This document shows, piece after piece, positions 1 to 8,846 of a DNA stretch of 64,000 nucleotides. Each line of letters opens with the position of its first letter. Position 1 is the stretch's first letter. The notes under the pieces were generated by a model that was not told where the DNA came from, did not search any database, and saw only the letters and a program-made list of their open reading frames with translations. This DNA is from Bacteroidia bacterium (GTDB taxonomy: Bacteria; Bacteroidota; Bacteroidia; UKL13-3): positions 111,486 through 175,485 of the forward strand of contig JAGVLJ010000009.1 in assembly GCA_020049855.1 (NCBI GenBank), read 5' to 3'. A program made the translations under genes and the position numbers.

Positions 1-691
1 GCTCGTGGTTCAGGTAAAACACATTTCCTGAATTGTAAATATAAACTTCAAGACCCTTATAGGCATCAACTTTAATATCATTTTTTCCATAGTGGTTCAC
101 AAATACGTAAGCTCCCAAAATTCCCTGTAAATTGGTTTTGCCAAATCCTTCCTGATTTACAACCAAGATATTTGCGGTTCCATCTGCTGCCACATCCCCT
201 TGTAATTTCTGATTAATAATGAGGTAATCAAAACTGCCATACACGTACATATCATTTGAACTTTCATTAAGTAAAGTTACCACCCCTTGTGCAAGTGAAT
301 CTGACCCAACCACCGCAGCATCCTCTATGGTATGTATCATTCCAAGTGTGTGTACATTTATTTCAACGGGGATTCTGTTTTGAAAACTCCGTACCCAGTT
401 GCACACATTTTGGTTATCAATATAAAGCACACCACGGTCAATATTGGTAATTATTTGGCCAAGTAAATTGCTGCCTGCGGTGATTTTTATATAGGGAGGT
501 TTGGAAAGGTCTTGTTTTAAATAGATATCGAAATAATCGCTTGCTTTAATATCCGTAAAGTTAGCCAGATAACGAGTTACGGTCTTTGACTTACCCTTAG
601 CGGTAATGCAATCATCCATTTGCTCACCTGTGCAGGTACTCAGGGTGAACAAAAGAACTAAATAGAAGAATAAATTAACCCGCATTTTCAT
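1..691 (-). CDS. GIN-domain (DUF2807) lipoprotein, partial
   Basis: This reading frame is open from the start codon at 691 down to the window edge, so the C-terminus is missing. The N-terminus is a lipoprotein signal: MKMR, a hydrophobic stretch, then the lipobox-like LSTC with the cysteine near residue 20. After that comes a beta-rich region in the style of the putative auto-transporter adhesin head (GIN) domain, with phrases such as ASDYFDIYL and VEINVHTLG. Such proteins are common cell-surface or periplasmic proteins of Bacteroidota with no firm function. Its ATG overlaps the TGA stop of the upstream lipid A deacylase gene as ATGA, so the two are probably translationally coupled. Family assignment is from pattern recognition and is fairly confident; the role is unknown. 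Confidence 0.75.
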   Translation of the reverse strand, partial: MKMRVNLFFYLVLLFTLSTCTGEQMDDCITAKGKSKTVTRYLANFTDIKASDYFDIYLKQDLSKPPYIKITAGSNLLGQIITNIDRGVLYIDNQNVCNWVRSFQNRIPVEINVHTLGMIHTIEDAAVVGSDSLAQGVVTLLNESSNDMYVYGSFDYLIINQKLQGDVAADGTANILVVNQEGFGKTNLQGILGAYVFVNHYGKNDIKVDAYKGLEVYIYNSGNVFYLNHE

Positions 692-1836
692 TTATGATAA
701 AACTGATACCCTGCTATCCATTCTACAAAATCTGCTTGCATGAAATGTGTTTTTAGGAAACTTCCTATAAAAAAACCTTTATATATTTCCGTTTTTAATC
801 CAATGCGTTGATAGATTGCCTTTTTTGCCTTATATGGGTAATAGGTATATGCACCCAATTGCGTGATCATGCTTACTCTTCCTGCTTTTAACTCATGCCC
901 CACCGTAATGCCGACCTGTAAATTATCTTTTAGTCGGGCACTTGTGTAATTTTGTAAATCTGGTGTGCTTAGGTAAAAAAACGATTTGTCATAAAATATA
1001 TCTACACCAGTAAGCCAGGTACTGCGCATACTTATCCTGTACTGAAAATTTGATGAAATGGTGAAGACATCAAATCTTCTGAATCGCTCATTTCCCTGTT
1101 CTTTATATGCCCACCCGCCAAAAAAGTAATACCCCCATTTTTTTTCGGTGTCAAATTTTTGATTCATGCTATCCATTACCGGAATTTGGCGTATGTAAGG
1201 ATTGCTTAAAAAATAGCTTAACCCAACCGAAGCAGATGGATAATTAATGCCAAGGTTAGGCAATCGGATATTTCCTGAGGAGAAGTGCATAAGGCCTAAG
1301 CCAGCATTAAGTTCAATGTTTTTATATAGGCGTTGATGATAAACCAGCATTGCCTGAAAGGATAGATTTAACGGAGAGCCTATGGTAATATTTTTATAGT
1401 TATCCTGTGCATCAAAAATTTTTGTAAGGTAGCCCAATCCGGTGCCAAGTTTAAAGTTAAATTCAGCATTCTGTTTTCTAATTATGCCGAATTCAAATTG
1501 AGGTATTATTGAATAAGCTTTTCCTGTAAGGTTGGGTTTTCCAAAATCTGTGTATAAAAATGAAACACTTATTCTGGGAAGTTTGTATTTAATCTCCCAC
1601 GGTCTATTCCCGTTGGTTTTTTTAATTAGTTGCAGTTCAAAAGAATTCCCAGGCCCATAAATATTTTTATTTTTATCGCTGTGTGCCCAAATAAATCCGG
1701 GTAAGTCATTAAAGGCTATTCCCAGAGGGGCTTCGTGTATAAAATGATACAAAAAACGGCTTCTGTCCTGTGCTTTCACCACCGATATAAACGCAAAAAT
1801 AATACTTAAAAGGATGACTCCCCTTCGTTTTAACAT
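688..1836 (-). CDS. PagL-like acyloxyacyl hydrolase / lipid A deacylase, outer membrane
   Basis: This is an outer-membrane beta-barrel predicted to remove an acyl chain from lipid A. The PagL family signature is visible in the middle of the protein as MHFSSGN followed by LPNLGIN, with the His and Ser of the active site two residues apart. The reading frame extends to 1983, but the ATG at 1836 is preferred because it gives a clean signal peptide (MLKRRGV, hydrophobic core, then VKAQ). The protein is about 382 residues, longer than the roughly 170-residue proteobacterial PagL, which is usual for the Bacteroidota version. Alternating aromatic residues and a terminal aromatic-rich strand support a barrel. 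It overlaps the GIN lipoprotein gene by four bases. Confidence 0.75.
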   Translation of the reverse strand: MLKRRGVILLSIIFAFISVVKAQDRSRFLYHFIHEAPLGIAFNDLPGFIWAHSDKNKNIYGPGNSFELQLIKKTNGNRPWEIKYKLPRISVSFLYTDFGKPNLTGKAYSIIPQFEFGIIRKQNAEFNFKLGTGLGYLTKIFDAQDNYKNITIGSPLNLSFQAMLVYHQRLYKNIELNAGLGLMHFSSGNIRLPNLGINYPSASVGLSYFLSNPYIRQIPVMDSMNQKFDTEKKWGYYFFGGWAYKEQGNERFRRFDVFTISSNFQYRISMRSTWLTGVDIFYDKSFFYLSTPDLQNYTSARLKDNLQVGITVGHELKAGRVSMITQLGAYTYYPYKAKKAIYQRIGLKTEIYKGFFIGSFLKTHFMQADFVEWIAGYQFYHK

Positions 1837-2360
1837 GGGTGGCAATTTACAATTCTTTTTATCCCTTTGCTTCTCATTCTTTATTATTGCAGTAATGTTT
1901 GGGAGACTATTCAGGTATTTTAAGATATATTTGCTTCTTACAAATAGATTCGGGGATCTCTGATTGTTTAATTGTAGATGCAAAATGGTATCATTAAGGT
2001 GGCCTGATCAGCGGTTAGTGTTAATTTGTATTGGGAAGCTACTTCATGAACGATGGAAGGGCATCTTTGTGAAACATTCCATTAAATGTAACTAATAGTG
2101 TCAGGCATTTAAAGAAAAATGATTGGTAAACATTTGGTTATATTGTGGGAATAAATAATCAAAATTACCGACAGGCATTAAAACAAGGAAACAGCCGCAA
2201 CATGTTTAAAACCCATTTAATGGGCGGGTTTGATTGTATTGTTAGGGGTAACAGAAGTGCCTTACTCATGATGTTTAGGATGGGATATTTTTGAAACATG
2301 TTAGCACATTTTTCTTAGTTGCCGCTTGAAGTTTTTTGAATTTTTAAATTTAGTATATCA
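1837..2360. other. Gene-free stretch between divergent genes
   Basis: About 520 bases separate the divergent deacylase and acylphosphatase genes. It should hold both promoters, but I could not place either with confidence. The only structure I see is the near-palindrome CCCATTTAATGGG at 2212-2224, flanked by AAA and CGGGTTT, which could be an operator half-site or chance. No tRNA, small RNA or conserved peptide was recognised. Confidence 0.4.
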
Positions 2361-2636
2361 ATGGGATTAAAAACAGTAACTATAGAGGTTTTTGGAAAAG
2401 TACATGGTGTTTATTATAGGCAGAGTGCTCAAAAGAAAGCTATAGAGCTGGAGATTACGGGTAAAGTACGCAATAAGCCTAATGGTACCGTTTTTATCCG
2501 TGCTACAGGAAATGAAGAAAAAATTATGGCATTGGTAAAATGGTGTAAGGATGGTCCCATGTTGGCAAATGTAACTAAGGTAGAAGTTATTGAAACTCCC
2601 TTAACTATTTTTGACGGATTTACCATTGAACGTTAA
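2361..2636 (+). CDS. acyP: Acylphosphatase
   Basis: A 91-residue single-domain enzyme that hydrolyses the carboxyl-phosphate bond of acyl phosphates such as acetyl phosphate or 1,3-bisphosphoglycerate. The family's phosphate-binding loop appears as GKVHGVYYR, with the catalytic arginine at residue 20; the second catalytic residue, asparagine 38, lies in GKVRNKPNG. Length and order match the usual 90-100 residue family. The gene stands alone on the plus strand and converges on rnhA with only 38 bases between them and no hairpin visible there. Confidence 0.93.
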   Translation: MGLKTVTIEVFGKVHGVYYRQSAQKKAIELEITGKVRNKPNGTVFIRATGNEEKIMALVKWCKDGPMLANVTKVEVIETPLTIFDGFTIER

Positions 2637-2674
2637 TTGCAATTTGAAAGTAAGATATTAAAACCTTCGAGATC

Positions 2675-3130
2675 TTATACGTGTGAAACAAACCCTGCGT
2701 CTGCTTTCCACGGGCCATTATCGGCCGCAAAAGTCGCTAACACATCACAGCGTTCATTTTCCTTATGCCCTGCATGACCCTTTACCCAGTGGAATTTAAT
2801 ATGGTGTTTTCGATATAGTGTTAAGAATTCAATCCACAAATCCGGATTTTTTTTGTCCTTAAAATTCTTTTTTTCCCAACCAAATAACCATCCTTTTTCT
2901 ACTGCTTCGCATACGTATTTTGAATCGGTATAAATATCAATATGCAATCCGGAACGGGTGAGTGCTTTTAGTGCGGAAATTACTGCAATAAGTTCCATGC
3001 GGTTATTGGTAGTTTCTTTATAACCTCCATTCAGTTCTTTTCGATGTTTACCATATATCAACACAGCTCCAAATCCACCGGGACCAGGATTTCCTCTGGA
3101 AGAGCCGTCAGTATAGATTTTAATGTTCAC
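2675..3130 (-). CDS. rnhA: Ribonuclease HI
   Basis: Degrades the RNA strand of RNA-DNA hybrids during replication and repair. The four acidic catalytic residues are visible at D8 (IYTDGS), E46 (NRMEL), D69 (IYTDSKYV) and D129 (ERCDVLA), with the assisting histidine at 122 in GHKENERCD. At 151 residues it has the usual bacterial length. It starts with GTG, not ATG, at 3128-3130, and that codon overlaps the upstream gene's stop as GTGA, which fixes the start and implies coupled translation. It is the last gene of the minus-strand group that begins with tonB and folC. Confidence 0.95.
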   Translation of the reverse strand: MNIKIYTDGSSRGNPGPGGFGAVLIYGKHRKELNGGYKETTNNRMELIAVISALKALTRSGLHIDIYTDSKYVCEAVEKGWLFGWEKKNFKDKKNPDLWIEFLTLYRKHHIKFHWVKGHAGHKENERCDVLATFAADNGPWKADAGFVSHV

Positions 3131-3645
3131 TTGGATTTCCTTTTTTGTTTAATTGCTTTCGGACGTATAAAGCTGACTGGTTTTTTAGTTTCGCTCTTCC
3201 AGTTGTTTCCTTCACTTTCCGGAACTGTTTTGGTTTCCAGTTGCCATTTTACTTTCCAGCCTTTACAGGTTTTTTCTCCCGATACATAACCCGAAACAAT
3301 ACGATGATACCCCCTGTCGCTACAAAAACAACCTTTCATCAATACAATTTTAATGTCTTTAGCTTCATACCTAAAGCTTGTGCCCCCAAGCGGTACTTCA
3401 AAAATAATGTGCATGATGTACTCATCATCGGCAATAGCGGGGTTGTCTTTTTTGCTAAATTCATAGGTAAACACCAAGTTTTTACCGCGCTCCACATTTA
3501 CACTCAGGCGTCCATCTTCCAACTCTTCAATTCGCAGTGACGATTCGGGAGTATAAGTGTAGGTATGAGTACCTGAAATGGTTTCTTGGGCACGTGCAAC
3601 TCCTAAGAATATAATAAGAGCTAGTGCTAATGCAATTTTCTTCAT
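3127..3645 (-). CDS. Small secreted protein, unknown function
   Basis: I do not recognise the family. The reading frame is open from 3744, but the ATG at 3645 is chosen because it begins an obvious signal peptide (MKKIALALALIIFLG, then ARAQ). That gives a mature protein of about 150 residues with beta-strand-like alternation and two cysteines close together (KGCFCSD). The C-terminus is very basic. It lies 10 bases after folC and overlaps rnhA by four bases, so it is probably co-transcribed with both. Those neighbours offer no functional hint. Confidence 0.7.
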   Translation of the reverse strand: MKKIALALALIIFLGVARAQETISGTHTYTYTPESSLRIEELEDGRLSVNVERGKNLVFTYEFSKKDNPAIADDEYIMHIIFEVPLGGTSFRYEAKDIKIVLMKGCFCSDRGYHRIVSGYVSGEKTCKGWKVKWQLETKTVPESEGNNWKSETKKPVSFIRPKAIKQKRKSK

Positions 3646-3655
3646 AAGTTTCAAA

Positions 3656-4942
3656 TTAAATGATTTCTGCGACAACAAAGGTGCTTCCTCCGATAAAAAT
3701 GCAATCTTCTGGGGTAGAATTGTTTTTAGCAGTTTGCAAGGCATCGCTTACTTTTGTAACTACTACACCTTTCAGGTCATGTTTTAGTGCTTCCTGCCGT
3801 AGCACGTTTGCATCTAAAGCACGGGGTAAATTGGCTTGAGTAAAATAATAGCACGCGTCTTGCGGTAGAATAGCCAATACTTTGGCAATGTCTTTATCTT
3901 TTACCATTCCAAATACCATATGCAGTTTTTGGTAAGGCAACTGTTTTAGCTGTTTTACCACGTATTCTATTCCGTTTACATTATGACCGGTGTCGCAAAT
4001 AATGAGGGGATTATTTCCTAATTGATGCCAGCGTCCGGCAAGGCCGGTTTGTTTTTTTACATTGGCAAGTCCTTTGTATAAATCATCGCTTGTAATCTGA
4101 AAGCCCTTTTGCTTTAGCTGATGAATTGCTTCAATAACTGTCAGTATGTTTTTTTGTTGGTAGAATCCGCCTAATTCGCAAAATATACTCTGATACTTTG
4201 TGTTGCCTTTTGCCGAAACTGTACAGGAAATTCCGGACAGCGAGAATGAAATTTGGGTACAACTATTTTGTTCATCAGCAAAAACAAGTGGTGCATGTTC
4301 CTGTTTCGCTTTTTCAATAAAAATTTGTTTTGTTTCAGGCTGTGTTTCTCCGATTACTACTGGAACATGAGGTTTAATAATGCCTGCTTTTTCAATGGCA
4401 ATTTTGGCCAGAGTATCGCCCAGTAAATCTGTGTGATCCCAACCTATATTAGTAATAATGCTTAGTTCGGGTTGAATGATATTGGTTGAATCAAGTCGTC
4501 CGCCAAGTCCGGTTTCAATAATGGCTATTTCAACTTTTTCACTGGCAAAATAATTAAAACATAACGCAACGGTCATTTCAAAAAAAGACGGATGTATCAG
4601 TTCAAATTCGGATTTGTATTTTTGAACAAAATCCATAACAACTTGTTGGGGGATCATGACCCCGTTTATACGGATTCGTTCTCTGAAGTCTTTCAGATGA
4701 GGCGAGGTATAGAGCCCGGTTTTGTATCCAGCGCTTTGAAGTACCGATGCAAGCATATGAGAAACCGATCCTTTCCCGTTGGTACCAGCCACATGAATGG
4801 TTTTAAATTTATGTTGCGGGTTGTTAAGTAAATCGCATAGAGCGATCGTATTGGAAAGATTGGGTTTTATTGCAGCTACCCCAATACGGGTGAACATGGG
4901 TAGGTGACTGAACAAATATTCGAGTGTTTCAGAATAATTCAT
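3656..4942 (-). CDS. folC: Bifunctional dihydrofolate / folylpolyglutamate synthase
   Basis: Adds glutamate to dihydropteroate and to folates, an ATP-dependent cytoplasmic step of folate synthesis and retention. The Mur-ligase-type ATP loop is GTNGKGS at residues 53-59, followed by the family phrase LYTSPHLKDFRERI. The central ETGLGGRLD and WDHTDLLGDTL motifs and the C-terminal CDTGHNVNG are all present. At 428 residues it is full length. In Bacteroidota folC often follows tonB, as here, where the gap is 74 bases. A short hairpin at 4947-4970 lies a few bases before its start codon. Confidence 0.95.
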   Translation of the reverse strand: MNYSETLEYLFSHLPMFTRIGVAAIKPNLSNTIALCDLLNNPQHKFKTIHVAGTNGKGSVSHMLASVLQSAGYKTGLYTSPHLKDFRERIRINGVMIPQQVVMDFVQKYKSEFELIHPSFFEMTVALCFNYFASEKVEIAIIETGLGGRLDSTNIIQPELSIITNIGWDHTDLLGDTLAKIAIEKAGIIKPHVPVVIGETQPETKQIFIEKAKQEHAPLVFADEQNSCTQISFSLSGISCTVSAKGNTKYQSIFCELGGFYQQKNILTVIEAIHQLKQKGFQITSDDLYKGLANVKKQTGLAGRWHQLGNNPLIICDTGHNVNGIEYVVKQLKQLPYQKLHMVFGMVKDKDIAKVLAILPQDACYYFTQANLPRALDANVLRQEALKHDLKGVVVTKVSDALQTAKNNSTPEDCIFIGGSTFVVAEII

Positions 4943-4946
4943 TTAA

Positions 4947-4970
4947 GTGCAAAGAAAATACTCTTTGTAC
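4947..4970 (-). promoter_or_regulatory. Hairpin just upstream of the folC start
   Basis: GTGCAAAGA at 4947-4955 and TCTTTGTAC at 4962-4970 are inverted repeats with one mismatch and a six-base loop. On the minus strand the hairpin ends four bases before the folC ATG and has no following T-run, so it is not a standard terminator. It could limit ribosome access to folC within a tonB-folC transcript. This is inference from position only. Confidence 0.3.
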
Positions 4971-5016
4971 GGAAAGCAGCTTCTCTCAAAAAAGTTTTAT
5001 AAAAAAGCAGTAAAAA

Positions 5017-5802
5017 CTATGGTTTGTAGTTAAAGGTAACCGGAATAGTACCAACTTGAAGTGCTGGAGCATCTGGTTTTGGGGAGTATTTCGTATCCAT
5101 AGCTACTCTGCGCGCTATTTGCCACAACTCAGGATCGGTGGTAGTAGTGCCGCGAGCACCGGGTTCGGCTTTTGTTACGTTACCATTTCGGTCAACATAA
5201 ATTGTTACGTAAACGGTTCCGGTGGTTTTTGATTTACTGTCGTAATTGGGTTTGTACTTTATTACACGCCCCTTTAAATGACCTTCACCACCTACTATTC
5301 CATGCGGGTCTCCGTTTTCCGAGCCATCAGGGTCTCCCTGATTTCCGGGTACATCACCATCGCCCATGCCTTGTGAATTTGGATCGCCATTGGTACGATT
5401 TCCTTTAAACAAGGCTTTATCATTTACTTTTGGTTGCGCCTCTTCGGTTTTGGTGTTAGTTTGTATTTTTTCAGTTGTATTTTTTTTCTCAGGGTTGGTT
5501 TTAACAACAGGAGCTTCTTCGGCATCGCTGGTTAAAATATTTTCTTCATTGCTATTTTCGGGGTTACTTGCTACTACTTCCGGTTGTTCGGCAGCAGGGG
5601 TATTGTCGGGGCCTCCTTGGTCGGGTTCACCAAGGCTTATAGCCATCATGGTTTCTTCCTGCCCCAATGGTGGATTTGGCGGACGCAAAAACAAGGTAAG
5701 CAATAGACCAATAAGTAGGGCATGAAACACAATGGTAATAACCATACTGGTAACCTTGTGGGTTTTCTCGGCATTTTGCTGTTGGGTGCTTAGTGTATTC
5801 AT
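5017..5802 (-). CDS. TonB-family energy transducer
   Basis: Couples inner-membrane proton motive force to outer-membrane TonB-dependent receptors, two of which are encoded nearby. The architecture is canonical: a short cytoplasmic N-terminus, one membrane helix at about residues 20-42 (MVITIVFHALLIGLLLTLF), a long periplasmic linker rich in Pro, Glu, Asn and Gly, and a C-terminal TonB domain from about residue 185 (GTVYVTIYVDRNGNV ... PVTFNYKP). Repeated GDP/GDG-type motifs occur in the linker. No exbB or exbD is adjacent, so partners are encoded outside the window. It lies 42 bases downstream of the HU/SPOR gene and upstream of folC. Confidence 0.85.
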   Translation of the reverse strand: MNTLSTQQQNAEKTHKVTSMVITIVFHALLIGLLLTLFLRPPNPPLGQEETMMAISLGEPDQGGPDNTPAAEQPEVVASNPENSNEENILTSDAEEAPVVKTNPEKKNTTEKIQTNTKTEEAQPKVNDKALFKGNRTNGDPNSQGMGDGDVPGNQGDPDGSENGDPHGIVGGEGHLKGRVIKYKPNYDSKSKTTGTVYVTIYVDRNGNVTKAEPGARGTTTTDPELWQIARRVAMDTKYSPKPDAPALQVGTIPVTFNYKP

Positions 5803-5844
5803 ACTCTTGGGTTAACGTGTTATACGTTGTTTTGGTATTTTATT

Positions 5845-7029
5845 CTATCGGTGACGAAGATGTAAAACCCATGCATCCTGATTTTTTTCTCCACGTATTT
5901 TAGTCAATTCCCGCTCTGCCTCCAGTCTTGAGTCCACCCGAAGGTAAGCCACGCGCAACAGTTGTGTCTCTGTGGTTTTTCCTGCAAACAGAGCTTCGGT
6001 GTACCCATTATTTTTGAGTTTATCGAGCATTTTTAAAGCATTTTTTTCGTAGTAAAACGCACCGGCAATTACATAGTAGCCTTCAGCCAAATCTTCTTTC
6101 AGGGTAAGAGGTAATTGGTCGGCACTACTTTCAGTTGGGTTGCTACTCTTCTCTTTTTTTACTTCTTGAGTTTTTATCGGTTCAATCTCTTTAGATGAAG
6201 CGGTTTCTGCTACATTTTTTTCAGTTAATGATTCATGAACTGTTTGGGGCGTATGCGTTTCCTCTTCAGTAAGCGTTGCTTTAGATTCTGTTTTTACCTC
6301 CGTCACAGGCTTGGTATGAACATAGGTGGTATTGGCAAATGAGGATGTTTGGCTACTGTCGTTTTGCAAGAAAGGTAACTGAATATTATAACTGGCTAAA
6401 AACATGGTGAAGAATGAAAACACCACCACCACTGATGAGGCAATGATAAATGGTGCACCAAGTTTTTTCTTCCTGATTTTTTCGGCTTTTTCTGCAGGAG
6501 TATCAGCTATTACAGGTTTGCTTGCTTCTGATATGAGCAGAGGGGCAACCGTATCGGCTCGTACAAAGATTTTAGGGGCTTTGTTTTCTTTCTCAGCAGC
6601 AACAGCAATAGGAATCGCAGCAACTGGTTTCAGCCCGAAACTCTCATAAAAAAATGTATCAGTTTTTTCGGGCGAGAAAATTAATTTTTCTGCGGCATCA
6701 ATTCTAAAGGAACCTACACCGTTAATTACAATATTTTGGTTTGCGTGTAGAAGTTTTTGAATTTCTTCGGTAAAGCGGTTAGCAGCAAGTAGAGCTTCGG
6801 CATACGAGCAGGCTTTTTTTCTGCTGATATAACTTGTGAGTAATCCATCATTATGTTGCAGATTTTGATTAAAAGCTATTTTTTTTGATGGTGGAAATAA
6901 TTGTTTGGATACCGGATTAACGGTAGCTGCCTGTGGTTGGCCAATAAGGCCACCAAATCCGGGAATGATTACACAGTCATAATCATAAAGCAGTTCGCGT
7001 ATAAAAGTACTTATCTCAGAATTCGCCAT
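5845..7029 (-). CDS. HU-CCDC81 and SPOR domain membrane protein
   Basis: This three-part protein is typical of Bacteroidota. Residues 1-130 resemble the paired prokaryotic HU-CCDC81 domains, with the characteristic CVIIPGFGGLI near residue 19 and INGVGSF near 102. A single membrane helix lies at about residues 194-214. After an acidic, Ser/Thr/Lys-rich linker comes a C-terminal SPOR domain (about 317-390, beginning YYVIAGAFYYEKNA), which in other bacteria binds denuded septal peptidoglycan. The layout puts HU-like domains in the cytoplasm and SPOR in the periplasm, so it may link an internal component, perhaps the nucleoid, to the division site. That link is inference; the family has no established role that I know of. 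Confidence 0.8.
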   Translation of the reverse strand: MANSEISTFIRELLYDYDCVIIPGFGGLIGQPQAATVNPVSKQLFPPSKKIAFNQNLQHNDGLLTSYISRKKACSYAEALLAANRFTEEIQKLLHANQNIVINGVGSFRIDAAEKLIFSPEKTDTFFYESFGLKPVAAIPIAVAAEKENKAPKIFVRADTVAPLLISEASKPVIADTPAEKAEKIRKKKLGAPFIIASSVVVVFSFFTMFLASYNIQLPFLQNDSSQTSSFANTTYVHTKPVTEVKTESKATLTEEETHTPQTVHESLTEKNVAETASSKEIEPIKTQEVKKEKSSNPTESSADQLPLTLKEDLAEGYYVIAGAFYYEKNALKMLDKLKNNGYTEALFAGKTTETQLLRVAYLRVDSRLEAERELTKIRGEKNQDAWVLHLRHR

Positions 7030-7124
7030 TTTTCAGTGTACTGAACGAGGTAAAAATATCTGAAAACTAATTGACAAACAATTTTGCTTTTCCAGTTTAT
7101 ATCAAAGTTTTGAACATGTGAGGC

Positions 7125-8840
7125 TTATAATGTAAAGGCAAGCCCTCCATGAACGTTTATACCATATACCCGATAATTGTACCAACGCATATACCTGTTT
7201 GCTGTTATATTGTTGACATTCAGGAATAGAGACACCGTTTTGCTGTACCTGTAATCAATTCCCAGATTCAAGTCGAGCAGGCTTTTCATTTTCTCAAACT
7301 TACCGATGGGTGAGGCTATGGGGTCAGCAATATATGCGTACCGTTGGTTCATAAAATAAATATCTGTTTTAAGCAAAAACTTATCCCCTATATTGTAGGT
7401 TCCATTTATGCGAAGGTCGGTGGTAGGTAATTGTGGAGCTTTACTTAGTCCCGATACTTTATAACCATAAATATTTCCGGTGGCCGCCAGTCGTATTTTT
7501 TCCGAAAACTGGTAATTTATTTCTCCCGTCAAGGTAGTCACTTTTGCATCTGCGGCAATAGCCATAAAATTGGCTCCCCGGCTATTGGTGTAATCATTTA
7601 TAAAAAACACCATGTTTTTTGCAGTGCGGTAGTTATAGCGGATTAAGTAACCGAGTGTTGATGATAAGTTACCTTTTAGCCCAAAGTACATTTGGGTGTA
7701 ACGGGTGTTGGCGAACGCGGGTTGAGCTACGTTTCCTGTTAATGCCGCATTTACACTACCTGCAGGGTCAGTAAATCGGTTTTCACCCAGTATGGTTCTA
7801 TTGGTATTTTTTATCATGTCTCCGGTAATTCCAATAAATGAGATGGTTTTTTTAGGAATCAGTTCATAGCGGGTATCCATTACAATAAACGGGTAAAATC
7901 CACTGGAGGCATCGTCTTTATAGTAAGTAGAATTTATTCCCAGTTTCATATGTAAATTTGATTGAATAGAGAGGTTATACACCGGATTAAACCGGAAATA
8001 AGTGCGGGTAAAAGGATAACTGTTGCTCACTACGTTTAATCCTGTATATAACTCCACATGGTGTATGCCCTGAATAAGTTTTGAAAAATTTCCGTCAATT
8101 AGCAAATCATGTTCTTTAGGGTCTGCAATAAAAGTGGAACCATTGAACAAATAGTAGGTTAAACCTATATCATATCGGGTAGATGCACTGTCATATGGTA
8201 CATTGCTCATCCTTCCGCTAAGGCTAAAGGTGCTCAATATGCGTTTAGCAGGGTCAATAAAAAAGGGGTTATTTCTATCGGTTAAGCTGTCTGGAAGACC
8301 ATAAGCATGGAATGCGTTACGCTGATACCCTCCCTGCATGCTAATGGTACTCTTTTTAAAGAATCGTTTAACTTCCCCACCCAATTGATTATCGCTAAAA
8401 TTATTGTAGGCTTCATCGCCCTTGGCCGAATAGTGTTTGAAAAATACATTTCCGTGGTAACTGCGGGAGCGAAGGCTGTTCAAGTAAAACTCAATCAAGG
8501 GAGAGCTGTAATTGCCAAACCCAAGTTTGGTATAATTGTTTTTGAGTTTTGCGTAAGAATTACTGCCAATCAATATGGGTTTAACCTGATTAATACCTGG
8601 TTTAATTCCCAACCGAATCTCAGGCACATTTGAATACGACAAGTTGGGGGCTTTGGTGGAGGGTATTTCCGGATTTGGGAGTGTTTTTTCTTTAATGGCA
8701 TTGGCTATTACTACCGATGGGGTAGAGATAAGCACAATATTGTCTGACCTCAACGTATCTTGTGCCGCAACTTTGTTTAAACTACCCAGCAGGCACAACA
8801 CAAAAGCAAAAATACCGATTTGACTAGTACTATATTTCAT
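7125..8840 (-). CDS. Plug-less TonB-receptor-like outer-membrane beta-barrel
   Basis: A 571-residue outer-membrane protein with a signal peptide ending near VAAQ. The second half has the alternating strands of a TonB-dependent receptor barrel, and its end (LNVNNITANRYMRWYNYR, then GGLAFTL) is receptor-like. I see no plug domain and no TonB box: between the signal peptide and the first strands there are only about 80 residues rich in Pro, Asn and Lys. It lies six bases downstream of a very large TPR protein gene, so the two are almost certainly one operon. It may be a structural or assembly barrel and not a nutrient receptor. Ligand and function are unknown. Confidence 0.7.
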   Translation of the reverse strand: MKYSTSQIGIFAFVLCLLGSLNKVAAQDTLRSDNIVLISTPSVVIANAIKEKTLPNPEIPSTKAPNLSYSNVPEIRLGIKPGINQVKPILIGSNSYAKLKNNYTKLGFGNYSSPLIEFYLNSLRSRSYHGNVFFKHYSAKGDEAYNNFSDNQLGGEVKRFFKKSTISMQGGYQRNAFHAYGLPDSLTDRNNPFFIDPAKRILSTFSLSGRMSNVPYDSASTRYDIGLTYYLFNGSTFIADPKEHDLLIDGNFSKLIQGIHHVELYTGLNVVSNSYPFTRTYFRFNPVYNLSIQSNLHMKLGINSTYYKDDASSGFYPFIVMDTRYELIPKKTISFIGITGDMIKNTNRTILGENRFTDPAGSVNAALTGNVAQPAFANTRYTQMYFGLKGNLSSTLGYLIRYNYRTAKNMVFFINDYTNSRGANFMAIAADAKVTTLTGEINYQFSEKIRLAATGNIYGYKVSGLSKAPQLPTTDLRINGTYNIGDKFLLKTDIYFMNQRYAYIADPIASPIGKFEKMKSLLDLNLGIDYRYSKTVSLFLNVNNITANRYMRWYNYRVYGINVHGGLAFTL

Positions 8841-8846
8841 ACCTAA

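Noticed and set aside
2205..2235. Rho-independent terminator or hairpin near CCCATTTAATGGG
   Set aside because: The central loop would be one base, so it cannot fold as a hairpin, and no T-run follows. At most it is a small operator-like palindrome.
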